Shown here one piece after another: positions 1 to 7,115 of a stretch of DNA of 64,000 nucleotides. Positions within the stretch are counted from its first letter, which is position 1; each line of letters begins with the position of its first letter. Under the pieces are notes generated by a model that was given only the letters and a program-made list of their open reading frames with translations, had not been told where the DNA came from and made no database searches. Both the position numbers and the translations under genes were made by a program. The stretch is taken from assembly GCF_001660705.2 (NCBI RefSeq), contig NZ_LYBV02000030.1, positions 186,001 through 250,000 on the forward strand, in the 5' to 3' direction. This DNA comes from Saccharicrinis aurantiacus (lineage in GTDB: Bacteria > Bacteroidota > Bacteroidia > Bacteroidales > Marinilabiliaceae).

Positions 1-1
1 G

Positions 2-841
2 CATGTGTTTATTGCAGATATGGGAAATAATGCTGGTAGCAGAACTGATTTGCTTGTATACAAAATTCGAATAGAGGATTTACTTTCGAAGGAATTGGTA
101 GATACTGAGGAAATTCATTTTTCGTACGCTGATCAGTTTGATTATACTAGTACAGATAGAACAACAGAGTTTGATGCCGAGGCTATTGTTACCATAGAGG
201 ATAAACTCTATATCTTCACTAAAAATTGGACAAGCTATAGAACCAATATCTATGAGCTACCAAAGTCGCCAGGCACATATTCTGTTAGTAGAATAAAAGA
301 AATTGAAGTTGGAGGATTAATTACAGGAGGTGTGTACAATCAACATTCAAACTCTGTTTTATTGGTTGGTTATGAATTGATATTTGTATTTCTTTCACCA
401 TTTAAGATAGAAATATCGGGTATTACCAATGGTAGTTTTGATGGTGTTTATGTAACTAAATCTGGTTTAAATGTACCAAGTGGCATGTCGCCGCAGATAG
501 AGAGTATTACCTATAATAATGTTAATGGGTATTATCTAACAGCAGAAGAAAGCCCTTTCGGAGCTTCGGGTTTATATACCCTAAGCAATGGCGTTGCTAC
601 TAATAATGCCTTTGTTACTAAAAAAGTACGGGTTCGATATCCGACACAAACTCAAAGAAACCTTATCATTTCGTACCCCGAGCTTACCATAAATAGTATA
701 TACGGGGTGAATGGCTCACTCCTTATAAAAACAGAAGACCCTAAAATTATCACTGACCATTTGCAAAGGGGTATGTATATATTAAGAATTAGTGATACGA
801 GTAATCAAATTCTTTTAACCGAGAAGTTTATAGTGCAGTAA
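2..841 (+). CDS. Secreted protein with T9SS sorting tail (5' end outside window)
   Basis: The reading frame is open from the window edge, so this is the C-terminal part of a longer protein; the GTG at position 5 is an internal valine codon. About 280 residues are visible. They begin with an F-I-A-D-x-G-N-N segment resembling beta-propeller/NHL-like secreted proteins, and most of the rest looks beta-rich. The last ~60 residues resemble the type A type IX secretion sorting domain, with a G-M-Y-I-L-R-I strand and a final K-F-I-V strand. I infer export through T9SS and attachment to or release from the cell surface. Function is unknown. The 147 bases after the stop hold nothing recognised. Confidence 0.75.
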   Translation, partial: HVFIADMGNNAGSRTDLLVYKIRIEDLLSKELVDTEEIHFSYADQFDYTSTDRTTEFDAEAIVTIEDKLYIFTKNWTSYRTNIYELPKSPGTYSVSRIKEIEVGGLITGGVYNQHSNSVLLVGYELIFVFLSPFKIEISGITNGSFDGVYVTKSGLNVPSGMSPQIESITYNNVNGYYLTAEESPFGASGLYTLSNGVATNNAFVTKKVRVRYPTQTQRNLIISYPELTINSIYGVNGSLLIKTEDPKIITDHLQRGMYILRISDTSNQILLTEKFIVQ

Positions 842-988
842 AATGAGATAATGAAGTTTAGTATTTAACTCAGTTATTATTTAAAATAGATTATAGTAGA
901 GTTCATGTTAAAATACCCCCCAAAGAGATGAAGCAATCTTCGGAAGGTATTAAAATCATAACGGTATCTAAAAACAATTAATCAGAGT

Positions 989-1549
989 CTATCCTTTTTT
1001 CTTCGCTTTATTTTCGGCTTTATCCTTCTTCTTGCTAGCTTTTACCTCATTATTATAGGTTTTGTATTCAGCCTTACTCATCAATTGCGATTGATCGTAG
1101 GTGCGCAAAGTTGTTTTATGCTGCACATAAGGCAAGGGAGCAATGGCGAAAAACCAAGGTTGCGCCACCGCTCCAATGGTAATTGCAGCAGTACATAAAG
1201 CCTTTTGGTTTTGTCCCTTTTTATATCGTTTTGTCGAGTAATACCTTAAAGCATCATTATCTAAATCCGACACATCCATACCAACCCCGGTTTTAGTTAA
1301 AAAATGATGCGTGGCATCGTAAGTATCCATCGAGTGCACAGTCATGCTTTCAATGGCATCTACTTCAATATATTTAATTTCCTTATCCACCTTAATGGCA
1401 ATTTGAGTGTCCGACGATTTTTTAGCTTTCAACGCAGAAGGTAACACTCTAATTACTTCCCCTTCTTGCATTTTTACCTCTAGTAAATCGGCTGAAGTTG
1501 GCACCGATATAGAGCTTGCGATACTCGCTGCTATTATTGCTACTGGCAT
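989..1549 (-). CDS. Small secreted or envelope protein, unknown function
   Basis: A 186-residue protein with a hydrophobic Ala/Ile/Ser-rich N-terminus that looks like a signal sequence h-region ending near residue 20. The middle is predicted beta-rich and could match a small secreted domain. A second hydrophobic patch lies near residues 118-135. The C-terminal ~25 residues are almost all Lys, Ala, Glu and Asp. The start is uncertain: the in-frame codons just upstream of the ATG encode a basic K-K-P-L-L-K-L-Q-L stretch, a classical n-region, but no start codon precedes it before a TAA. Family not recognised. Confidence 0.6.
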   Translation of the reverse strand: MPVAIIAASIASSISVPTSADLLEVKMQEGEVIRVLPSALKAKKSSDTQIAIKVDKEIKYIEVDAIESMTVHSMDTYDATHHFLTKTGVGMDVSDLDNDALRYYSTKRYKKGQNQKALCTAAITIGAVAQPWFFAIAPLPYVQHKTTLRTYDQSQLMSKAEYKTYNNEVKASKKKDKAENKAKKKG

Positions 1550-1685
1550 AAGCTGTAATTTTAGTAAAGGCTTTTTATCGCCTTATTGTTATACAACAAA
1601 ACTAAACCATTGCGTAATAGTAAATTTGCAGAAAACAATCTATCGTTTACTCAAAACCGTATTTTAGGTATTTTTTAAGCATCTT

Positions 1686-1735
1686 ATTTAGGGGCTTCCC
1701 TTCGGGGCGGGCTATCCACTATATCTTTGTTTCGC
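1686..1735. repeat. GC-rich intergenic repeat remnant
   Basis: A short GC-rich block with a CTTCCC-TTCGGGG stem-loop-like core followed by GGCGGGCTATCC stands out from AT-rich flanks. From general knowledge, similar blocks recur between genes in Bacteroidota genomes and often appear as spurious ORFs. Only one copy is in this window, so the assignment is an inference. Confidence 0.35.
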
Positions 1736-1799
1736 CCTAAAATCCTGAGTTCTATTATAAATAAAGTTTTATGAATAGGTGTTTTTATCTAAATTGGTG

Positions 1800-2030
1800 A
1801 TGCAAACAAATACCGATATGAAAATACTAACTAGCACACCAATCTCCTCATTTGGAGGTTTAAGTTATGTGCTTGAGGAGGTTTTAAAACTAGTTTTACC
1901 AAACTTATTTCATGCTAAGCTTTTGAGCTACGGAGGCAAAGCCAAATTATCCTAATGGTCCATATTCTTTTGTGGAGGAACTTGAGCCGAGGATTCGATA
2001 AGCTTACAATAGCATCGTATTTCTAATTTA
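1800..2030 (+). pseudogene. Decayed IS transposase N-terminal fragment (IS1380/IS4-like)
   Basis: An ATG at 1800 opens about 53 codons that contain T-P-I-S-S-F-G-G-L-S-Y-V-L-E-E, resembling the conserved N-terminus of IS1380-type DDE transposases (F-G-G-L-N-F-V). The frame then meets TAA, TGA and TAG. Across those stops, in the same frame, it still encodes W-S-I-F-F-C-G-G and then A-E-D, another hallmark of this N-terminal region. About 20-30 residues expected between the two blocks are missing. The rest of the element, including the DDE core, is absent. This is an old transposon scar in the 565-base gap between the two flanking genes. Confidence 0.6.
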
Positions 2031-2115
2031 CTTTTTATACTTTTGGCAGCTCTTTAATCGTAAATAACCAATAAAGTTATTTACGATATTCAGTACAATA
2101 TTATAAACAAGAACG

Positions 2116-2376
2116 ATGTCTGAGAATTATAAGTTTACCCAAAATCGCAAGTGCGAATATTTCCCTTGCCATAAAGTAAAAAATGAAGACGATTTTAACT
2201 GTCTTTTTTGCTTTTGCCCTCTGTATATGTTAAAAGATAAGTGTGGTGGAAACTTTAAGTATACAAACGGATTTAAAGATTGTAGCGATTGTACCATTCC
2301 GCATACCCGCAAATCGCACGCCTTTGTTATGAGTAAAATGAAAGAAGTAACTAAAATAGCTAGCGAACGCAACTAA
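2116..2376 (+). CDS. Cysteine-rich small protein (putative zinc-binding)
   Basis: An 86-residue cytosolic protein with eight cysteines: C-E-Y-F-P-C-H near residue 14, a C-L-F-C-F-C-P-L-Y block near residue 30, C-G-G, and C-S-D-C-T-I-P-H near residue 58. The order matches the 'cysteine-rich small domain' family, thought to bind a metal ion. In other bacteria these proteins often occur near cobalamin or other metal genes, but no such neighbour is present here. The start ATG follows an A-rich leader, as is usual in Bacteroidota. Precise role unknown. Confidence 0.75.
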   Translation: MSENYKFTQNRKCEYFPCHKVKNEDDFNCLFCFCPLYMLKDKCGGNFKYTNGFKDCSDCTIPHTRKSHAFVMSKMKEVTKIASERN

Positions 2377-2463
2377 AAGTAAGTACAAACATCATTATTA
2401 TACCTAATATTTCTAATCTTCTTTAATTAGTATTCACCTTCTTCGGAAGACAAAGAACAACAA

Positions 2464-3015
2464 ATGAAATTACGAGGATTATTAACACCATTATTTTTCA
2501 CTCTACTAACTGTAGGAATTTTAACTAGCTGTAAAAAAGATACACCCAGTAACCCTTGGGACGATTATGATTTAGAAGAACAGCTAAAAATTGACGCCAA
2601 AATAATTGAAGATTATATAGCTGAAAATAATATTGATGCAGAGAATGTGGCTGTAGAAAACTCAGAAGGAGAGGCTGTTGAAACAGGAATTTATGTAGCT
2701 GTTACAGATTCATCACACTCTGAAGTTTACCCTAATAGCGATTCGCTTGTTGAGGTAAAGTATAAAGGCTATTTTACAAATGGAGATGTTTTTGAAGATA
2801 CTGGAGACGAAAGTATTAAGTTTTTATTAGGGCAGGTAATTGTTGGTTGGAGAATTGGTTTTACAGCAGTTGCAGAGGGAGACAAAGCAACAATTATTAT
2901 TCCTTCGGCATATGCATATGGACCTGTAGGTGCTGGTCCGATAGGACCGAATGAAGTAATAATATTTGATGTAGAATTAATTAAAGTTAGCAACGGGAAT
3001 ATATCCGAACTTTAA
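2464..3015 (+). CDS. FKBP-type peptidyl-prolyl isomerase lipoprotein
   Basis: A 183-residue protein with a signal peptide and lipobox L-T-S-C, so Cys23 is the likely lipidated residue. Residues ~35-60 are an acidic helical linker. Residues ~85-178 form an FKBP domain, with V-K-Y-K-G-Y-F-T-N-G-D-V-F-E-D-T, an F-L-L-G-Q-V-I-V-G-W strand, I-I-I-P-S-A-Y-A-Y-G-P and a final V-I-I-F-D-V-E-L strand. It should catalyse prolyl cis-trans isomerisation and act as a folding chaperone in the periplasm or at the outer membrane. Similar lipoproteins (GldI type) assist gliding/T9SS proteins, but nothing nearby supports that specific role. Confidence 0.85.
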   Translation: MKLRGLLTPLFFTLLTVGILTSCKKDTPSNPWDDYDLEEQLKIDAKIIEDYIAENNIDAENVAVENSEGEAVETGIYVAVTDSSHSEVYPNSDSLVEVKYKGYFTNGDVFEDTGDESIKFLLGQVIVGWRIGFTAVAEGDKATIIIPSAYAYGPVGAGPIGPNEVIIFDVELIKVSNGNISEL

Positions 3016-3161
3016 TAGCTTAAGATATATAGACAGAGGTTGGCTAAGTTTAGTTATACTCAATAGAGTAATACCAAGTGAACTTAAAATGCGCTTTATT
3101 TCCACGTTCTGTGATTAATGAAACTGTACGCACTTTAAATTCATTTGGTCTAGCTGTAATT

Positions 3162-4634
3162 CTAAAGCTGCTGAATATTCATTATTAACTCGGCTGCCTT
3201 TTGGTTTTGACCGGTTTCTTTATAAACAACAGCCAAGTCATAAAGGGGGTCTAATTCATTCTTAGGTGCATATTGTATGGCTTTTTTTATATTTGTAATG
3301 CCAGCCTCTGATTCGCCCATTTTATGCATGCATAAACCTAGGCCTTTAAGGGCATACCAGTCTGTTGCATTATTTTTTAATATAACTTCATTGCTATTAC
3401 GAGCAATATTATAATTACCCAAGAAGAAATTAACAAAACCATTTAAAGAATTAAGCTTTGTATCATCAGGATTGTTTTTTAACATGTGTTTTAATATTGT
3501 AGCAGATTCTTGATAGTTGCCACTAAGAGCTAAATCTTCTGAAAATTTATACAGATTAGATTCTGAGTAATTCAGTAAAGATGCGCTCAATTTACTTAAT
3601 GCAACATTGTAAGCGCAGAATTTATTTTCGGCATAAATAGACCCTTCAGTGGTTAATCTGGTATTTGGGCAACCACCTAAACAAACATCTCCGTATTTAC
3701 ATTCATTGCACGTACCCTTTAGGTCGGCCTTTTTCATGTTTCGTGACCAAGCAAACGAATTTGCATCTTTCCATATTTCGGGTAAAGTCCGCTCACGAAT
3801 ATTACCTTCAATAAATTCACGGTCACGAATTGATGTACATCCTATTATATCACCATTGTGTAAAACACCAAAACCTCTTATTCCGGCATTGCATCCCGAC
3901 CATGGCATATCAGTGGAGTTACCCAGACTAATTTTACGTACTTCTTCTTCTTCTTCGGTATAATAGCCTAAACAATCAGCAGGGTAAACTGTAATTTTAT
4001 TTTCGCGTGCTGTTTCAAGGCAAAATTCTAATATCTTGGGTATGTCTTCAGGCTCTATAAGTTGTTCTTTTTGTGTTTTCATATTTCCCATAGGAATACA
4101 AATCTGTAGCTGCCAAGATTTCACACCTTTATCTACTAGGATATTCTTTATATCCCTTAATTGATTTATATTGGTTTTAGAGATACTTGTAATTGCCCCA
4201 GTATATTGATTATGCTTATGAAGTAACTCAAAAGCATGCATACTTTTATTAAATGAGCCTTTTTTACGTATATAATCATGTGTTTCTTCTGTACCATCTA
4301 TACTGATTGCAGTTGTTCCTATTCCTGAGTCAACCATTTTAGAGACAATATCTTCCGTAATAGCCCATCCATTGGTTATAATATTAGGGATCACACCATT
4401 TGATCTTAGCGTTTTAGCAATAAGCGGCCAATCTTTTCGTGTTAATGGCTCACCACCAGAAAGTGTGATCCACTGTAAGCCTAACTCTGCAATCTCATCG
4501 CAAAGAGATAGAGCTTCTTTAGTGGATAATTCGCCTTTTAAGGCATTTTCGCAGCTTGATCCACAATGTTTGCATCTCATATTACAAGCCATTGTAATTT
4601 CCCAAACTGCTGTTGTAGCTTTATATTCCGACAT
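3162..4634 (-). CDS. Radical SAM/SPASM maturase with C-terminal TPR domain
   Basis: A 490-residue enzyme. The radical SAM cluster motif CX3CX2C is at C17/C21/C24, followed by the S-G-G-E-P motif near residue 60. A complete SPASM domain supplies the auxiliary iron-sulfur ligands: C248, C266, C309, C312, C318, C322 and C340 in CX17C...CX2CX5CX3C...C order. Residues ~345-490 are TPR-like helical repeats. SPASM enzymes typically modify ribosomally made peptides or proteins (thioether, C-C or epimer chemistry), so it should act on a gene-encoded substrate, with the TPRs as a plausible docking surface. The best candidate substrate is the I42/tyrosine-repeat protein encoded 54 bases upstream in the same direction. 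The chemistry is not predictable from sequence. Confidence 0.9.
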   Translation of the reverse strand: MSEYKATTAVWEITMACNMRCKHCGSSCENALKGELSTKEALSLCDEIAELGLQWITLSGGEPLTRKDWPLIAKTLRSNGVIPNIITNGWAITEDIVSKMVDSGIGTTAISIDGTEETHDYIRKKGSFNKSMHAFELLHKHNQYTGAITSISKTNINQLRDIKNILVDKGVKSWQLQICIPMGNMKTQKEQLIEPEDIPKILEFCLETARENKITVYPADCLGYYTEEEEEVRKISLGNSTDMPWSGCNAGIRGFGVLHNGDIIGCTSIRDREFIEGNIRERTLPEIWKDANSFAWSRNMKKADLKGTCNECKYGDVCLGGCPNTRLTTEGSIYAENKFCAYNVALSKLSASLLNYSESNLYKFSEDLALSGNYQESATILKHMLKNNPDDTKLNSLNGFVNFFLGNYNIARNSNEVILKNNATDWYALKGLGLCMHKMGESEAGITNIKKAIQYAPKNELDPLYDLAVVYKETGQNQKAAELIMNIQQL

Positions 4635-4656
4635 AACAATAAAAATTTTAAATAAA

Positions 4657-4679
4657 TAAGGGCTACTTAATAGCCCTTA
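4657..4679 (-). terminator. Hairpin between candidate substrate gene and rSAM gene (attenuator-like)
   Basis: A perfect 9-bp inverted repeat, TAAGGGCTA and TAGCCCTTA with a 5-base loop, lies 10 bases after the stop of the I42-tail gene. On the minus strand it is followed by a T-rich run. It resembles a leaky terminator that would let the upstream gene be expressed in excess over the enzyme, a common arrangement for RiPP precursors. It could also be a processing or stability hairpin. Confidence 0.55.
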
Positions 4680-4688
4680 CCTTATTAG

Positions 4689-5462
4689 TTAACAACAATC
4701 TGAAGGATCATCACAAGGATCATCACAAGGATCACATTGGTAATTTGGATCACAAGGGTTTGGAAAACCGTAAGGTATCATTGGAGTGCACATGTTCGCA
4801 CTATTGATAGGATATCCATAATACATGCGAGTATTTAGACCTTGTATATTTGGTCGAACATTATATAATGATGATATACCTGGTATATTGTATTGTGTTT
4901 GCGGACGTATGCCGTACTTCAATCTTCCGTCTCCAGGGCCTTGTGTAAGTACACCATATTTTAAGCGAAGATCTCCTCTTCTTTCGATAGGTATCCCATA
5001 TTTCAAACGAATATCACCAATAGTACCGCTGCTTCTTTTAAGATCACTCGGCATTTGAACTGCATACAACATTGTTGGGTCGTATTGTCTTAATGATACC
5101 TCGGGCTTACTTACAAAGCCTTTTACTTTTAACTTATCTAGATCAATATTTTCTTCGCTCTGTTTATCTACAGTGATTTGATATTCAATTGTTTTAACAG
5201 GTTCTCCTTCTTCTTTCCATGAAGCAGCGAGCACAAATGTAACAACAGCTTTACCAGTACCTGTTGGTATAAAAGAAAATATTTGTTCAATCGGACCCAT
5301 GCGTCTGCTAGAATTTTGTACTCTTATATCCAATAGATTAACACAACCATTTAGTCCTTCCAATTGCCATCCATATCCTGTTGAACCCATCATAGATTCA
5401 AGGCTAATGTCAATTACATGCCCAATTTCGGCGCTGAGAGTTTCTTTGTTTATTTTATCCAT
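4689..5462 (-). CDS. Chagasin-like (I42) protein with tyrosine-repeat and Cys-rich tail; candidate rSAM substrate
   Basis: A 257-residue protein without a signal peptide. Residues ~10-98 resemble the chagasin/I42 cysteine-protease inhibitor fold: G-S-T-G-Y-G-W at 26-32 corresponds to the N-P-T-T-G-Y loop, and A-A-S-W at 79-82 sits where R-P-W is normally found. The C-terminal ~150 residues are unlike I42 proteins. They carry three 14-residue repeats containing G-D-x-R-L-K-Y-G (Tyr155, Tyr169, Tyr183) within a longer series of Y-[G/A/N]-[V/I/Y/F] sites (Tyr133, 200, 215, 231), and end in a Cys/Asp/Pro-rich tail with seven Cys at 237-257. The repeated, low-complexity tail beside a SPASM enzyme suggests that the tail is modified. 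The I42 domain might serve as leader or as the effector. Confidence 0.75.
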   Translation of the reverse strand: MDKINKETLSAEIGHVIDISLESMMGSTGYGWQLEGLNGCVNLLDIRVQNSSRRMGPIEQIFSFIPTGTGKAVVTFVLAASWKEEGEPVKTIEYQITVDKQSEENIDLDKLKVKGFVSKPEVSLRQYDPTMLYAVQMPSDLKRSSGTIGDIRLKYGIPIERRGDLRLKYGVLTQGPGDGRLKYGIRPQTQYNIPGISSLYNVRPNIQGLNTRMYYGYPINSANMCTPMIPYGFPNPCDPNYQCDPCDDPCDDPSDCC

Positions 5463-5490
5463 TATTGTTTAATTAAAGGTGTTTGAAGAT

Positions 5491-5766
5491 TTATTTGCAA
5501 AGCTCAATTGATGAGATGTGTTCTTCTCCTTTTAAAGGTTGGAAAATTGTAATCATCGCAGGTTGTGTGATAGCTTTAAGGGCAGTTACCTTTGTATTAC
5601 AGAAAAACTTGTAATTAGTACCAGCCACAACTTGTGTAGCAACAGCTATAGGTTGATAGTTTACACCATGTAAACCTTGGGTAGCTCGTTCGAAAATTTG
5701 TTTCTCATCATCAGAGATTTTTGAATTAAAGGCTGTGTAAGCTCCTGTCATTAATGAAGTTTCCAT
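5491..5766 (-). CDS. Stefin-like cystatin (putative papain-family protease inhibitor)
   Basis: A 91-residue protein from the chosen ATG; an upstream in-frame ATG at 5802 would add 12 residues. The sequence follows cytosolic type-1 cystatins (stefins). It has an N-terminal Gly (T-G-A-Y, residue 8), a helix, then Q-V-V-A-G-T-N-Y at 45-52, the protease-binding loop of stefins, and I-F-Q-P-L at 74-78 matching the stefin V-F-Q-S-L strand. No signal peptide is present. It should inhibit C1-family cysteine proteases, although no such protease is encoded nearby. It is 28 bases upstream of the I42 gene, so two structurally unrelated papain-inhibitor folds are encoded side by side. The 295 bases upstream probably hold its promoter. 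Confidence 0.75.
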   Translation of the reverse strand: METSLMTGAYTAFNSKISDDEKQIFERATQGLHGVNYQPIAVATQVVAGTNYKFFCNTKVTALKAITQPAMITIFQPLKGEEHISSIELCK

Positions 5767-6097
5767 AATTTGTTTGTTAAAGTTAAAATAGAATAATTCC
5801 ATAAAGTAAGTTAAACAACGTTGCGCTGTTTCTATTTAAATTTACGGGAAACTGGGAAGAAAAAATATTACACAATATTACATACAGCCAATTGGCTTTA
5901 ACCTGTATTATATATTATAATTTCGTCATGAGTATTGAAATAGTAATAAAATATAGCTTTACAGAAATGCTCCAAGGCATATTTCTAAATGGTTGAGGTT
6001 AAGTAATTATGGGTCTTGTTTGAAGATAGTTTAAGGTAGAGTAGTTTTACAAATGTGGGTCTTATTATTTAGAATACGGAATAAATAAACTAAGAGC

Positions 6098-7027
6098 TTA
6101 CAGGGTAAGGTCAGCATCTTCGTGATTAAAACTTGTGTTTGATTCTATTTGGTGTTTTATTGAGGTAAAATCTAATGAATTAAACTCATTAAAGATGATT
6201 TGAGATTCATTAGGTCGTTTATTTGGATCTTTATGGAGTACTTTTTTTAGTATAACTCCAAGTGGATGATTTGCAATGTTTGGGGGAATAAAAATATTGT
6301 TTGAAGATAATTGGAGTTGTAGTATTTCGTTTATAGAATTACCTATAATTGCCGGCCTGCCAGTTAAACATTCTAATAGAATTAGTCCCCACGAATACAA
6401 ATCAGTTTTGTAAGTTGTGGGTTCTCCTCTTAATTGTTCAGGTGAACTATATGCTGGAGAGCCTGACATTTGATTATAGCAGTTATTTTTGTTAGAGTGA
6501 ATATATAGGGTTTTGTTGGTAAACTGACTTATACCGAAATCTAAAATTTTAATATGCTTTTTTGCTCCTGAGTGCTGTATCATTATATTTTTCGGTTTTA
6601 GGTCTTTATGTATAATTCCCTTATTATGTATACAAACTAAAGCATCTAGCACTTGACTCATTAGCTCAACAATATCCGAAATAGACAATTTTTTCTTTGT
6701 TAAAATATAATCCTTCAGTGTTATTCCAAATATATACTCAAATACAGCAAACTGTAAGTTGTCATTTGTAATTCCTCTATCCAAAACTTTAATAATATTT
6801 GGATGACTTATTTTAGTACACAAGTGTATTTCTTGTTTAAATTTTGTTATCTGCTTATTTTCAAAGTTACTATAAGAGCCATTAGTGTATTTGATTACTT
6901 TTATTGCAACTACTTGTCCAGTACTAATTTGTGTGCCTTTATATACTCTGCCAAATTTTCCTTCGCCAATTTTATTGTGCAAAATATAATTATTGTGAGA
7001 GAATTGTTGGGTAATAGGATCAGTCAT
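6098..7027 (-). CDS. Serine/threonine protein kinase (Hanks type, cytosolic)
   Basis: A 309-residue kinase domain protein with no membrane segment. The Gly-rich loop G-E-G-K-F-G is at 21-26, the ATP-binding Lys is K43 in V-A-I-K, the catalytic loop is H-K-D-L-K-P-K-N at 140-147 (a Lys replaces the usual Arg of HRD), the D-F-G is at 163-165, and an S-P-E motif stands in place of A-P-E. The domain ends near residue 280; the last ~25 residues are polar. It should phosphorylate Ser/Thr on partner proteins. It sits 89 bases downstream of the FHA gene on the same strand, so phosphothreonine recognition by that protein is a natural inference. Some 330 bases separate it from the cystatin gene. Confidence 0.9.
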   Translation of the reverse strand: MTDPITQQFSHNNYILHNKIGEGKFGRVYKGTQISTGQVVAIKVIKYTNGSYSNFENKQITKFKQEIHLCTKISHPNIIKVLDRGITNDNLQFAVFEYIFGITLKDYILTKKKLSISDIVELMSQVLDALVCIHNKGIIHKDLKPKNIMIQHSGAKKHIKILDFGISQFTNKTLYIHSNKNNCYNQMSGSPAYSSPEQLRGEPTTYKTDLYSWGLILLECLTGRPAIIGNSINEILQLQLSSNNIFIPPNIANHPLGVILKKVLHKDPNKRPNESQIIFNEFNSLDFTSIKHQIESNTSFNHEDADLTL

Positions 7028-7115
7028 GATTTTTATCTAATAAAAGTAGGATTGGCTAAAAGTGGATCTCAATAATATGGATTGAAATATTTTAATGGAC
7101 CCTTGAGTGCAATTA

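Noticed and set aside
1407-1667. 86-codon plus-strand ORF overlapping the small secreted protein gene
   Set aside because: It is antisense to the coding frame at 989-1549 and shows no protein-like features.
4698-4735. Short tandem DNA repeat (GGATCATCACAA)
   Set aside because: It encodes the C-D-D-P repeats of the I42 protein tail, so it is coding sequence, not an intergenic repeat or CRISPR.
3162-5766. Known RiPP class assignment for the rSAM locus
   Set aside because: The precursor-like protein has an I42 fold and no short leader/core of any RiPP class I recognise, so no class name was given.
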